Origin: Globisporangium splendens
Taxonomy: Eukaryota; Oomycota; Peronosporomycetes; Pythiales; Pythiaceae
Assembly (NCBI GenBank): GCA_006386115.1
Contig: VFIW01000051.1
Location: 248,001 to 312,000 of the forward strand
Direction: 5' to 3'
DNA: 64,000 nt
Shown here: piece by piece, positions 9,929 through 21,100 of the stretch
Position numbering within the stretch: the stretch's first letter is position 1
Layout of the letters: each line of letters opens with the position of its first letter
Notes under the pieces: model-generated
What the model was told of the DNA's origin: nothing
Database searches by the model: none
Seen by the model: the letters and a program-made list of their open reading frames with translations, nothing else
Translations under genes and position numbers: made by a program

Positions 9929-10894
9929 CTACAGCTTGGCTCGATGCCCCGGCTTTAGTACTACCTGGCGAGTCCACGTAGCGATCTCCTTTGCTAGAAC
10001 ATGAGCCTGGGTCTTCTGGATATTGTGGCCACCTTTCTCGAACACAATCCGCGGACCAGCGTGGCAGTCTCGGCTCAGCTTCTCTGCGATGGCTTCTTCG
10101 ATGAAGACGTCGTCTTTCGCCCAGGCAATGAACGCTGGTACGTGTTGAGCAGCCAGTTGCTTGGTTTGCGTGCGAATCAGGTTGAAATCGGTGCAGTAGC
10201 TGCGGATAATCGAGGACACGTAATAGCTTCTCGGTGCGTTGCCTGGAAACCCGACCACCTTGGTGTACCCAAGCTTCGCCACCGTCTTCGCCACCGACGA
10301 GATCACTGGGAGATCCGCACGAACGGTGTTCGCTACCACGGCGCTTCCAATCGGCCAGAACGCTCGATGAGGACGATGGCCCGCAGACGCCATCAAGATC
10401 ATGCCTCGTACATTCAACCGCTTGTGCGTTGCATCCAACGTAGCAAGATTGATCGCAGTATGGCCACCAAACGAATGGCCCGCCACGAACACGTTCTCCT
10501 CGCCTTTGCAGATCTGTGCGAGTGCTTCGTACGCCAATCGTGCCGCCTCAAGAGCGCCGACCGAGTCGAAGTATTTGTCTTGATCGAGCACGCGGGAGCC
10601 TCCAACTCCAGGTAAGTTGATCGCGATCACGCGCGCGCTGTCTTGCAGCAATGGGACCAAGCGCCGGAAATCCTTGTACGTCCCTGGCGCTCCGTGCACG
10701 AGTACGATGCAAATCGAACTCGGCGCGATCACGGTGTCGATGGACGCTGTGTCAATGTACTCGATGACGCATTTGCCCTCAAGTGTGAGACACTGCGGCT
10801 CCGGGAGTGCAGATGCAGGTAACCTCGTGCTGAGGGTGCTGCTGACAGTTGGCGGAAAGCCGCGGTCGGCAATGATTTGGACAGTGCCACTCAT
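9929..10894 (-). CDS. Alpha/beta-hydrolase, family copy 3
   Basis: Single exon. The frame opens upstream only with a GTG, so the ATG at 10894 (MSGTVQIIADRG) is used: 321 aa. HGAPGTYKDF, GHSFGG (Ser141), AKDD and KGGHNIQK supply the triad. It has the variant LPGVGGSRVL shared with the next copy (11555-12475), which places these two as sister genes. It lacks the long basic leader of copies 1 and 2, so it is probably cytosolic. Head-to-tail with the following copies, all minus strand. Confidence 0.85.
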   Translation of the reverse strand: MSGTVQIIADRGFPPTVSSTLSTRLPASALPEPQCLTLEGKCVIEYIDTASIDTVIAPSSICIVLVHGAPGTYKDFRRLVPLLQDSARVIAINLPGVGGSRVLDQDKYFDSVGALEAARLAYEALAQICKGEENVFVAGHSFGGHTAINLATLDATHKRLNVRGMILMASAGHRPHRAFWPIGSAVVANTVRADLPVISSVAKTVAKLGYTKVVGFPGNAPRSYYVSSIIRSYCTDFNLIRTQTKQLAAQHVPAFIAWAKDDVFIEEAIAEKLSRDCHAGPRIVFEKGGHNIQKTQAHVLAKEIATWTRQVVLKPGHRAKL

Positions 10895-11554
10895 GGCGCC
10901 AAAGAGCACGAAAGACCCGCAGAGAGGAGGACGAAAAATGCGCAAGTGGCGGCTTCGGTGTTTTGAGATGCTGTCAAAGCACTTCAGAAGCACATTCCCT
11001 ATTTAAGAGTAGAGACAACCAATGCTGTATTCGAAAGGCTATGTAAATATGAATGTATGCAAAGGAAAAGTACTTGCATGCAGACCAATTAAACATGAGA
11101 TGTAGTTATTGACTACATCTGTTGATAGAGGGTATTGGTAGTAAGAGGTGCGCAATAGATAGATCGGAGCTCATCGAGCGATTGAGAGATTGCGGCATGC
11201 GATTTGCGCGTCATCCATGGTCGCTGGCTGGCTCTTGCACGTCAGTCACTCACAATACGTGCAGATCCCATCGTCAAACAGCAGTAGCCAGTTGGCAATT
11301 TTCTTCGCGAGAAGTTCGAAGTGTCAACGCTGTGGGCAACAAGTCAACTGTTGCACAATCACTTTTGCATGTCACTGATTAATAAACGACGGACCCGTGC
11401 CACGAGCTCATCATGACAGCCATCACCAGTCAAAGACTGTAGACTCGATGCATTGGTGCTGGATGTGAAGGACGCAGGGATCTTTCATCGTGCACTTGAT
11501 CTGCATCGGCTCTGTGTTAATTTGGAGTTCAGCGTCTCTGAAGAGCTCCAATAG
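10895..11554. other. Intergenic region
   Basis: About 660 bp between two head-to-tail hydrolase genes. No supported gene; the open frames on the plus strand here have no recognisable motif. Confidence 0.5.
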
Positions 11555-12475
11555 CTATAGTCTGGCATAATGGCCAGGCGCTAGCACAAACTGTTGGGTC
11601 CACGCGGCGATCTCCTTTGCCAGAACTCGGGCTTGCATCTTCTGGATGTTGTGGCCACCTTTCTCGAACACAATCCGCGGTCCAGCGTGGCATTCTTGGC
11701 TCAGCTTTCGGAAGATCGCCTCTTCGACAAAGAGATCGTCTTTGGTCCAGGCGACAAACGCTGGTGCCTTTCGAACAGCAAGTGCCTTGATTTGCTTCTC
11801 GATCACATTAAAGTCAGTGCGGTACGTGCGGATTAACGTGGACACGTAGTGGCTCCTTGGCGCATTGTCTGGGAAACCGATGACTTGAGTGTACCCGAGC
11901 TTCGTCACCGTCTTCGCTGCCGCCGAGATGATCGGGACCTCCGCGCTCACCGTCCTCGCCATCGCAGCATTCGCGACCGACCACACGGCTCGGTGCGGAC
12001 GGTGCCCTGCAGAAGCAAGTAAGATCATGCCGCCCACCATGAAGTGGTTGTTCTCGACAGCCAGCGTCGCGAGGTTAATCGCAGTATGACCTCCGAACGA
12101 GTGCCCCAGGAAGAATATGAGGTCAGTCGCCGAGCAGAGGCTCGTGAGCGCCTCGTACGCCAGCTTCGCTGCCTCGAGAGCGCCAATGTACTCGTAGCAG
12201 TTGTCGCGATCCAGGACCTTCGAGCCGCCGACCCCAGGTAGGTTGATGCCAATCACCCGCACATTGTCCCGCAGCAACGGGACCAAGTGCCGGAAATCTT
12301 TGCACGTCCCGGGGAAGCCGTGTGCTAAGACAATCGCTGGCATATCCTTTGACGTAACAAAGGAGTCAGGACTGGTGTCGATGTATTCAATGACACATTT
12401 GCCCTCGAGCTGCAGGAGCCGTGGCTCAGGGAGCTTGAGGTCATGTGGTCTGCTCGGGCTCGGCGCGGTGCTCAT
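11555..12475 (-). CDS. Alpha/beta-hydrolase, family copy 4
   Basis: Single exon, 306 aa, ATG 12475. The oxyanion motif is the variant HGFPGTCKDF, where other copies have HGAPGTYKDF; Ser126 in GHSFGG, Asp247 in TKDD and His275 in KGGHNIQK complete the triad. LPGVGGSKVL links it to copy 3. Nothing suggests a targeting signal. The proline-rich leader is shortened (KLPEPRLLQLEGKCVIEY). Confidence 0.85.
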   Translation of the reverse strand: MSTAPSPSRPHDLKLPEPRLLQLEGKCVIEYIDTSPDSFVTSKDMPAIVLAHGFPGTCKDFRHLVPLLRDNVRVIGINLPGVGGSKVLDRDNCYEYIGALEAAKLAYEALTSLCSATDLIFFLGHSFGGHTAINLATLAVENNHFMVGGMILLASAGHRPHRAVWSVANAAMARTVSAEVPIISAAAKTVTKLGYTQVIGFPDNAPRSHYVSTLIRTYRTDFNVIEKQIKALAVRKAPAFVAWTKDDLFVEEAIFRKLSQECHAGPRIVFEKGGHNIQKMQARVLAKEIAAWTQQFVLAPGHYARL

Positions 12476-12773
12476 CTGGAACGACGGCGCCCTCGTTGCT
12501 TGTCGGTTGCTTAGCAGTAAGTGACCGCTCGTGGGTCAATCGCATCGCTGTGGTTGACACGGAAGCGCACCATGTTGAGGAAGGAAATGAGAGCGAGGTC
12601 GAGGAGCTCCATCTGAGTCACGAGTTCCCACTCTGTGCTGTTCCCGTTACGGGACATTGGAACCGTGTCACCGTAAAATATGAACATCCTCTCGTTTTTA
12701 AATAACCTTTTTGAACAACAACTCACACAAAGTCGTAAAGACATAAATAACGCACAGCATTGACAAAGTTCTT

Positions 12774-13105
12774 TTACGGATCAATCAAACGCTGCTTCAC
12801 GATCCACGAGATGACGGGAATTTCAGCACGCACGGTGGTCGCTAGCACCGCACTTGTAGCTGGCCAAATCGTTTTATGAGGACGACGACCAGCGGACGCG
12901 AGCAGAACAATGCCTGTCATCTCCAATTGGTCATCCTTGTTAGCAAACGCCGTTGGGTTGATCGCTGCGTGACCACCAAAGGAATGGCCAACGAGGAACA
13001 CATTCTCATCGCCCTTGCAGATCTGAATCAGCGCGTCATACGCCAATGTCGCTGCTCCAGAGCGCTCACATGTTCATGCTAGTTTTCTTCGTTCAGCACT
13101 ACCAC
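12774..13105 (-). pseudogene. Alpha/beta-hydrolase relic (middle fragment)
   Basis: A core fragment survives: CKGDENVFLVGHSFGGHAAI, then LLASAGRRPHKTIWP and RAEIPVISWIVK, ending in a premature stop. Upstream the homology continues as VLNEEN-stop-HEHVSALE, with TAG in place of a Tyr codon, followed by a one-base loss before the codons for TLAYDAL. The N-terminal third (HG motif) and the C-terminal third (Asp and His) are missing. It sits between two intact copies in the same orientation, so it is a decayed tandem duplicate. Confidence 0.85.
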
Positions 13106-13237
13106 TTACTTGATCGGTAATCTGCGGTCGTCAACAGGACGCGTATTGCTCGAATATGTATGACGTCAATTGTCTCGATGCATCGCTCGGATGATCTACT
13201 TCGTTTATTTATTTGTTGTGCATTGTCAGACGCCAAT

Positions 13238-14116
13238 CTAAGACAGAATGTCTTCGATCCATTTCGTGAGCTCGATCGCAATAAACTCGGCCTTTGTTTT
13301 CTGGATGTTATGGCCGCCTTTGCCGAATGCGAACCGAGGACCTGGGTGGCATTCTTCACTCATCTTCACGAAAATCTCTTCCTGGATGTGGGCATCGTCC
13401 TTCGCGTAGGCGATGAATGCGGGGATGTGTGCGATCTCTTTCAACTGCGCGCACACAAGCTCAAAGTCGGTCGAGTTGCAGCGAAGCAGTCCAGTCACGT
13501 AGTGGCTGGTTGGCTCGCTGTTTGGGAACCCGACGAAATTCGTGTAGATGGTACGAACCAGACCTTGCACAGCTGATGACACAACTGGAATCTCGCAACT
13601 AATCACGCTAGACAGGACTGCGCTCATCACTGGCCACATCGCTTTGTGCGGCCGCTGTCCCGCCGACGCCAGAAACACCACGCCTCGCACGTTCAGCTTC
13701 GCTCCGTTGAGATTCATCGCGGCGAGATTGATCGTTGTGTGGCCGCCAAACGAATGACCAACCAAGAACACATTCTGCTCGCCCTTGCAAGTCTGCGATA
13801 GCGCACTGTATGCGATTTCTGCTTCCCCCAACGCACTCACGTGGTCGTAGTACTTCTCCTTCTCAATCACATCGGAGCCACCGAAGCCAGGCAAGTTGAT
13901 CCCAATCACGCGCGCATTTTCTTGCAACAAAGGAATTAAGTAGCGGAAATCTTTGAAGGTCCCTGGAGAGCCATGAATGAGCACGATGGTCGGCGACGAC
14001 GTCGGCGAGTGGCTCGCAGGCTTAATGTCGATGTACTTGATGGTGCATTTCCCGTCCACGTCGATTGAGCGCGTTTCGGGGAGCGGCGGTGGTGGAGTGC
14101 GACGCGAGGAGCTCAT
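13238..14116 (-). CDS. Alpha/beta-hydrolase, family copy 5
   Basis: Single exon, 292 aa, ATG 14116. PPPPLPETRSIDVDGKC leader, HGSPGTFKDF, GHSFGG (Ser122), AKDDAHIQEE (Asp241) and KGGHNIQK (His269). It is closest to the distant plus-strand copy at 31503 (shared HSPTSSPTIVL/HSPSSSPTIVL and FGGSDV/FGGSEV blocks). Its upstream region carries a three-fold short repeat. Confidence 0.87.
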   Translation of the reverse strand: MSSSRRTPPPPLPETRSIDVDGKCTIKYIDIKPASHSPTSSPTIVLIHGSPGTFKDFRYLIPLLQENARVIGINLPGFGGSDVIEKEKYYDHVSALGEAEIAYSALSQTCKGEQNVFLVGHSFGGHTTINLAAMNLNGAKLNVRGVVFLASAGQRPHKAMWPVMSAVLSSVISCEIPVVSSAVQGLVRTIYTNFVGFPNSEPTSHYVTGLLRCNSTDFELVCAQLKEIAHIPAFIAYAKDDAHIQEEIFVKMSEECHPGPRFAFGKGGHNIQKTKAEFIAIELTKWIEDILS

Positions 14117-14311
14117 TTTTAGGCTGAGGGTGCGATACTGACGTGCTGTAGAACGAACTGTGGGAAGCGTTTGATCCTGCGCTAGTTCTCGTCGTCTTTG
14201 TCGTGGGTCGTGTGCTTGGCGCTGACTCCAGAATGAGGCGCGCTTGCCTTTGCCTTGTGTTGTGCTTGCGCCATTGCGTGTTTTGCGTCAACACTCGAAA
14301 ACGAAGGCAAA

Positions 14312-14515
14312 AACCATCATTCTGTCGAAATCAGCATGTCATGATTGTTTCGCACCATGAACCGTCATGGTCAATACTCGGCCATGATTTGTGTGCTCTC
14401 GAATAAATTGTGTGTCATAAAATCGCGAACATCACTCTGTCAGCATGTCATGATTTTTACACTTGCAAATCAAGACCATCACTCTGTCGCACTCGGAATT
14501 CTCGTGCCATGATTT
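14312..14515. repeat. Three imperfect repeats upstream of hydrolase copy 5
   Basis: AACCATCATTCTGTCG (14312), GAACATCACTCTGTCAG (14427) and GACCATCACTCTGTCG (14474) recur. CATGTCATGATT follows the first two after a short spacer (14335, 14444), and CCATGATTT follows the third. The first two units are about 115 bp apart. They lie 200-380 bp upstream of the minus-strand hydrolase, so in gene sense they read CAGAGTGATGGTC. Confidence 0.6.
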
Positions 14516-14894
14516 CAGGCAGTCGAGAAAACCCGACTAAAATGAAACAAAAGCGCCACACTGGCCAGAGGACAGGATCAGCTACGACAGCTACGGGCAA
14601 GTCACCTCGGCTGAGTGGGAACTGGAGAAAATTTGACAGCGGGCACTGCTGCGCGGTATTGCTGGGCAGCGCGGCAGTCGAAATCGCATAGCAAGCGAGC
14701 GCGCTACCTTATGAGAACTTCAGGAGGCTACCAAAACGTTCACAGCTCGCTTGAAGAATGAGGAGTGTGCGTATATGCAGACAGAGTAAGTCTCTGTCGA
14801 ACGATAGCATGCCGTGAGATGGGAAAGCTATAGGCTGTAGACGACAACGGCATAGCAAATTTGAACCTTCAATTTGTGTAATCCATGCAAAACT

Positions 14895-15791
14895 TTACCC
14901 AGCGATGACTTCGTTCGCCCAGCGAAGGATCTCGACAGCAAGAATGTCCGCTTTGTTTTTCTGGATGTTGTGGCCGCCTCGGTCGAACGCAAAGCGCGGT
15001 CCTGGGTGACACTTTTCGCTCAACTTGAGCGACACTTCTTCGCTAATGTGAATGTCGTTCTTCGTCCACGCTAGAAACGCTGGGATATGCTTGATCTGCT
15101 TCAGATGCGTATCCACAAGTTCAAAATCGGTCGCCGTGCTTCGAGCCATTCCTGATGCGTAGTGATTCACAGGGGCGTTGTTCGGGAATCGAAGGAGGTT
15201 CGTGTACACGAGTCGAGTCATGTACTTAGCAACAGGCGAGACGACGGGCAAATTGGAGCGAATCATCATTCCCAAGACGGAGCTTGAAATTGGCCACACG
15301 GAGTCTGGCATACGATGGCCAACTGCTGCCAACAAAGCGATTCCTCGGACATTCAGTTTGGTGTCTTCAGTGTTGAGAGCAGCCACGTGGATCGTCGTAT
15401 GGCCACCAAACGAGTGGCCGAGCAGGAAAACGTTCTCCTCGCCCGTACAGATCTGTGCGAGTGCGTCAAAAAGCACTTTGGCGCCACCCAAGGGGACAAC
15501 ATAGTCGTAGTAGTTGTTGCTGTCGAGCACTTCGGCGTCTCCGAAGCCAGGCAAGGTGACCCCGATGACTCGCGCATCATCCTGCAGCAATGGCACCAAG
15601 TACTTGAAATCGTGGTACGAGCCCGGAGCGCCATGGATGAGGACAATCGTCGGCGTTTGCGGCGTATGGCTGGTCGGGCGGATGTCGATGTATTTGAGGA
15701 CGCACTTCCCGTCCACATCGAACGAGATTGGCTCGGGAAGCTCTGGTGGCGGTGGTCGTTGCGCAGGCGGTTGTTCTGTGGAAGCGCTCAT
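14895..15791 (-). CDS. Alpha/beta-hydrolase, family copy 6
   Basis: Single exon. The open frame reaches further only from a TTG, so the ATG at 15791 (MSASTEQPPAQRPPPPELP) is used: 298 aa. HGAPGSYHDF, GHSFGG (Ser127), TKNDIHISEE and RGGHNIQK. The first Asp of the usual KDD is Asn here, leaving the second, invariant Asp as the likely triad acid. FGDAEVLD replaces FGGSDVL. It is the last member of the local minus-strand array. Confidence 0.85.
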   Translation of the reverse strand: MSASTEQPPAQRPPPPELPEPISFDVDGKCVLKYIDIRPTSHTPQTPTIVLIHGAPGSYHDFKYLVPLLQDDARVIGVTLPGFGDAEVLDSNNYYDYVVPLGGAKVLFDALAQICTGEENVFLLGHSFGGHTTIHVAALNTEDTKLNVRGIALLAAVGHRMPDSVWPISSSVLGMMIRSNLPVVSPVAKYMTRLVYTNLLRFPNNAPVNHYASGMARSTATDFELVDTHLKQIKHIPAFLAWTKNDIHISEEVSLKLSEKCHPGPRFAFDRGGHNIQKNKADILAVEILRWANEVIAG

Positions 15792-16184
15792 GATGGTCGT
15801 GCTTGCAGCAAACTGGTTGGCTTGATGATATGGAAAGGCCGAATGTGTTTGCGTTTCAGAAGTGAGATTCAAAACTGAAGAGCTATTCTACGTCGGATGC
15901 TCATCGCAAAACAAACGACCCGCATCGGACGGACCATGATGTCATAGGTTACTTTGGCAACCTGCGACTAGCGTTTCCGTCATCAAGTTGACAAATCACG
16001 ACCAACATTCTGTACGAAATAAAACCTCATGTTAAACGAAATAAAACCTCGTATTTTGTGTAGCCATGTGTGACGTGTGCGAGAGATCTCGAAGAGCTGC
16101 TGTGCGATGCGCAAGTGATCCATTGTGAACCCACGATACTTTCGCATTTTAGTCTGGATGAACTTTGCTGCAACTGGGCTCACA
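15792..16184. other. Intergenic region
   Basis: About 390 bp between hydrolase copy 6 and the kinase. GACCAACATTCTG at 16000 resembles the repeat upstream of copy 5. ATAAAACCTCRT occurs twice (16020, 16040), perhaps part of a kinase 3' end or polyadenylation region. Confidence 0.4.
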
Positions 16185-18013
16185 CTATTTATTGTGCCAA
16201 CTGCAGAATGGATGGTTAAGTGCCTCTTGTGAAGGCACACGAGTCTGTGGACTTGGGTCCAACAACTGGTTTAGCAGATCGAGAGCTGAGGCTGCGACTT
16301 GAGGTGGCCAATCGTGCAGCATGCCTGGGTATTTTCGAATCGGTCGTTCGAGATTTGCGACGACTTCACGCTGGCGTTCCTGGATACTCGCTGGATCACG
16401 ATGCTTGGTCGTGAATAACCCGCCACTTTTGACCCAGTATTCCTTCCCATCGACCTCGATGCGAGACCGGTAGCCAAGCCACAAGGGAAACCCGCACAGC
16501 AACTCAAGAAACACAGCGCCAACAGACCACACGTCAAACGACGACGACGACGACGAGTCAACGGTGGATGTTCCCAAGACAACCGAGCGCGATGATGAGG
16601 TTTGGGATGGAGGAGGTGGAGCTGACGGCACGAGTGTTTCGGGTGGGATGTACTCTGGAGTTCCTCCTCCGCCAGCTCCTTGCCCTTGGTTCGCAGGATG
16701 TGGACGCAACCCCGACACAAACGCCGAGCCGAAGTCGATCAATTGGACATGAAGCAGCGCTTTCTCCGATCGAGATCCTGTGGTATTATTGACTGCTGCT
16801 GCCGGCCACGGACGCAGCAAAATGTTGTCCGGTTTGATATCCGCATGCACAATGCGATGCCCAGACAGAATTTGCACGGCTTCAAGCAATTTCTTAACGA
16901 GGCACTCCATAAAAATATACCTTCGCATTAACGACTTCACGTGTCAGCTCCCACCAATGTATCTTCCCGCTCACCTGTACGATTCGCGAATCTGCTCTCA
17001 TCTGTTGGTATAGCGAGCGATGTTCGAGTCGATATACGCGTGAGTTCACGTGGAATTCGCCCTGAATGACAAACACCAGCTCGCGGAGCGCACGCCCGCC
17101 TCGCTCGTACAACAGCCAAAAATCGCGTTTCACTTGCGCAACGCGGAAGAGCCTTGTGAAAGGAGTATTCTCTTTCGATAGCGAACAACCCGTTCGTTGC
17201 TCGCTGTGAACGCTGCCGAGCATTTTGGAGCCCACCTCGTCTGTCATGGGAGTAACCAGATTAAGCGCAGTGGTGTCCACGTCAAGCTCAAGCTCTGGGA
17301 ACAGCAAATTCCCGACGCGAATTTCTGTTAGTGCAGAAGCACTGTGAGTTACACGAGCCGCCAGAACCCGTCGTTAGTTTAATGCTTGCACAGCGAAACG
17401 CAATGAATAAAGAACACTGGGAGGTACCCGTTGCAATGTGCTTCAGCGCGTAGCAAATGCCGCTGGTGTCTTCTTTGACATCCCAAACTTCGCCAAAACC
17501 GTCTGAAAAGCATTGTGATGAGTTGAGGACTTGACGAGCAACGAAGTCTGGAGTATGTCAAGCCTACCTTTCCCAATCCGACGCAGACGCGTGAATCCCG
17601 TAAACGGGAGCTCGTCGTCCAGAGCTTGCGCTGGCTGTTGTTGCATAGCGGTTTCGTACCACACCTTCATTTCGTCGACGCTCTAGCAAAAGAAATTCGA
17701 CATATTAGTGCTCTCAGCACGCTGCTTCTTCTCAGCGAAAGTAAAGAAGAGAGTTTCATCAAGGTTGGTAACTCTGCACGATGGAGTCACGTACCATTCG
17801 CCTGCTGAGCTGATATGCTTGTGGCCGTGCTGCCAGTGATCTCGTCATCGGTCTCTGTTTCGAAGAGCCCTGTGGACGATGCTGCAGGTCATTCGTCGCA
17901 GGTCGCGTCGCTGCGATTTGACTTTCGAGCCTTGCACGGAAACCATTCGTTGCGCTGGACTTCAAGACCACGGAGTCTGAGCAAGGAACTGACGCCGTGG
18001 AATCCATTGCCAT
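16185..18013 (-). CDS. Serine/threonine protein kinase (five exons, DYRK/CMGC-like tentatively)
   Basis: Exons 18013-17795, 17682-17568, 17502-17428, 17324-16975 and 16934-16185 give 502 aa with every junction in frame. The glycine loop is split by an intron: RIGK|DGFGEVWD. YALKH gives the VAIK lysine. A ~115-residue insert follows (PELELDVDTTALN to REL VFVIQGEF). The C-lobe has HADIKPDNILL, LIDFGSAF, GTPEYIPPE in place of APE, and DVWSVGAVFLELL, so it should be active. A Gly/Pro/Ser-rich insert sits between the DFG and PPE regions and after PPE. The catalytic-loop style (DIKPDN) suggests DYRK-like or another CMGC-related group, but I cannot assign the subfamily. Substrate unknown. Confidence 0.8.
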
Positions 18014-18164
18014 ACCACACTCGAGCCCTCATCAAGTGCAAAGCCGAAAAGCCAACAAGAAAGGCAAGCAAAAATCTATTTCCAAAACCCGAAAGTATAC
18101 GTAAAATGGGGAGTGAGAAAAAATAGGCTATGCGTGCATCTTCCTTTCTCTTTCAATAAGTTGT

Positions 18165-21100
18165 TTATTCTTCGTCGCTCACAGCGTTCGCCTTGCTCTC
18201 GACGCGCTTGTTGTGCTCCTCGGCGAAGAACGCCAGCAGTTGCTGCGCGTCGGCGTCGGCGTCGAGACCGAACGACTGGTACTCGGCCGTGTACGTCTGC
18301 GAGAAGCCCTGCAGCGTCGTGAGGAAGAACTCGACCTCGTCCACTTCGTCCAGCATGCTCATGTACTCGTCGTCACCCTCGTCATCGTAGCCGTACGTGC
18401 CCTCAGCCTCTTCGCGCAGCTGCTTCAGAATCGCGTAGTACTGGTCGTCCACGACATCCTCGGCGTCTTCATTCGAGTCGTAGCCGCCGTTCTCGAGCAG
18501 CTCCTCAAACTGTTCGGCGCCTTCGTCGTCAGACTCCTCGCCTTCAATGTGGATGCCTGGCTGTGGGTTCTGGATCGCCTCCTTCAGCACCGTCATGGCC
18601 GCGAGCACGAGCTGCTTCATGTGAGGGTGCAATGGCGCTGGGATCTGCGCCACTGGCACCTTGAGGATCGACATGACACCCAAAATGAACAGCTTGCGGT
18701 CCAAGTAGTTGTCGTAGCGGGTCAGGTCGCCCAACCAGATCTTCAACACGCCCGCCGTGGCGCCGAGGTTCTCCATGGTCGTCAACGTGATCACCGGGTT
18801 GTAGTGGAACAGACTGCCGAGCACGCCGAACAGGTTGCGCGCCGTCGAGTCCACGAGCGGCTCCGAGAGCTTCTTGCACGTCATGAGCACGATCGCCGGG
18901 ATGCACTCGTCGATCTTGCCGAAGAGGTTGTGCAGCAGCGAGTAGAGCAGGCGGCACGCGGCGCACAGGTCGATCTCCTGCACCTTGTCGTTCTCGAACA
19001 CGCCCTTGGCCATGTTGAACACGAGCTCCAGGTATCGGATCTGGTTGCCTGCTGGGTCGGTGGCGACACCTGAGAGGAAGCCGTCGATGTCGCGGCCGAC
19101 AAAGTTGTCGATCACCGGCACAAAGTTGGTCAGGTAGTCCGCAGCCCAGTCGTTGTAGCTCGCAAAGATGAGCGGGAAGAGCGACCACAGCTGCGGCGAG
19201 ATCTTCTGCGAGTAGAACGCGATCGAGCCGAGGATGTCGATGCCCGACTCCATGTACTCGACGTAGTCAAAGTCCGTCAGCACCTTCTCGACGACCGGAC
19301 CAAGCGTTGGCACCATGAGGTTGTAGAGCTCTGGGTGGTTGTGGATGCTCATCAAGATCGTGTTGATCGCGTCGAGGCACGACACGGCCGCCAGCGACGC
19401 GTCCTCGTCTTCTTCGGCCTGCGCCGTGAACTGCTGAAAAAACTCGACGAACTTGGCCACCAACTGCACCGAGAACGGACCGATTTCGTTCGAGAATCGG
19501 TCAATGATGTGCTCCAACGCAACGACGACTTCGTCGTTACCGATCTGGTCCATCAAGCTGAAGAACTGCTCCAGGATCTGCGGCAAACGCGGACGCAGCA
19601 CGTCCACGACGGTGTCCGAGTGTGGGTACATGACCACGAAACGGATCGTCTTGGCGGCTTCGATACGCACAGGCAGCTCAGGGTCGAACATCGCGTCCAA
19701 CATGCCGTTGACAATGTCGATGAGCGTCTGCTCGTTCTGGAACTTGATCGCTTCAATGTACTTGCGCGAGAACACCTTGCAGGCGCGCAGACGCAAGAAG
19801 CCGTGTGGGTTCTTGAACTCTGGCAGGATGTGGTTGATGATCATCGTCTCCACTTGGTCCTTGTGCGCCTTGGACTTGGTCAGCACACCATCAAGCGAGA
19901 ACAGCGCGTGCAACGCGGCGTCCTTCTGGATGTAGTCGCGCTCGGCCTCAGGCTTGCTCAGGTACGTGTTGAGGATGTTGGTGTAGAACGTGAGCACGTT
20001 GGTCAGGCAGTCCTTGCCACGCTTGGTGCACAAGTCCGCAAGCAAGTTGGACGCCGCGTACACTGGATCCAAGAAATCCTCAAACACGTCGTTCGTCTTG
20101 CGCACGAACTCGTGTGGGTCTTCAGCCCAAAGCGCCAAGTCCTTAGGAGTCAAGCAAAGCACTGGGTGGATGACTTCAAAGATGATGAAGCCCAAGTGCG
20201 GCTTGATGAGCTTGTAGGCCACCGACGAGTCCACGGCTTCCTGGAGGAACACGAGACACAATTGCACGACGCGGTCAGGGCAGAAGCGGCCGTTCTTGCG
20301 CAACGCGAGGGTCTCCATGACGCACGTGAGCAACTCAGGTGCGATCTGGTTGCGGTACACGGTGCTCATCTCGACGTACACTTCCTCCGACTTCTTTGGG
20401 TTGCCATAACGCGTGTAGAAGCGGCAGAGGATCTGCAGAGCCCACTTCTTGAGCTTCCACCATGGCCACTTGCCACGCTCTTCTTCGTCCGTAGGCTGGC
20501 CGAGTGGTTCGACGCCCTCGCTCGCCTCTGGCAATGGCTTGGCGATGATCACGCGGAACAGGTTCATCCAGGCGATCACGTTCTCGGTTTGCGCAATGTG
20601 TGGCGGCAAGTTGGTCTTGACGCACGACCAGTACGTCTTCAAGATCAGATGCATCATGTTGGCGGCTTCGATCGAGTTGTTGTTCTGCAACTGCGTGAGC
20701 ATGCTGAGCAGCATCGGGAACACGACTTCCACGAGCTTGTAAAGCGGTTCCAGGCGCTCCTCCGAGCGGTACTCAAAGTTCTTGACCACGCGACGGAGGG
20801 AAAGAAGCGCCTACACACGAAAGAAAAGCAACAGGAACCAGGAACACCAAGTTAGTGCTCCATACTTGCACCAACTAGAGGCAATAAGACATGCTTACGT
20901 TGATGATACGGGTCGCATCGCCGCTTTGGATGTTCTTGCAGATCTCGTCAATCAACGTTGGCCAGTTATCCTATCAATGGAGCAAAAGGAACATAAGAAA
21001 CACTGTCAGAAACCACATGCAATACCAGCGACAGCGGAAATAGAAGCCAATAAAATACAAATCAACGTACTGGGAAGTCGAAGCGCGCAATGTACGACAC

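Noticed and set aside
19335..20855. 506-codon plus-strand open frame
   Set aside because: Antisense shadow of the importin gene, low-complexity His/Gln/Val-rich translation.
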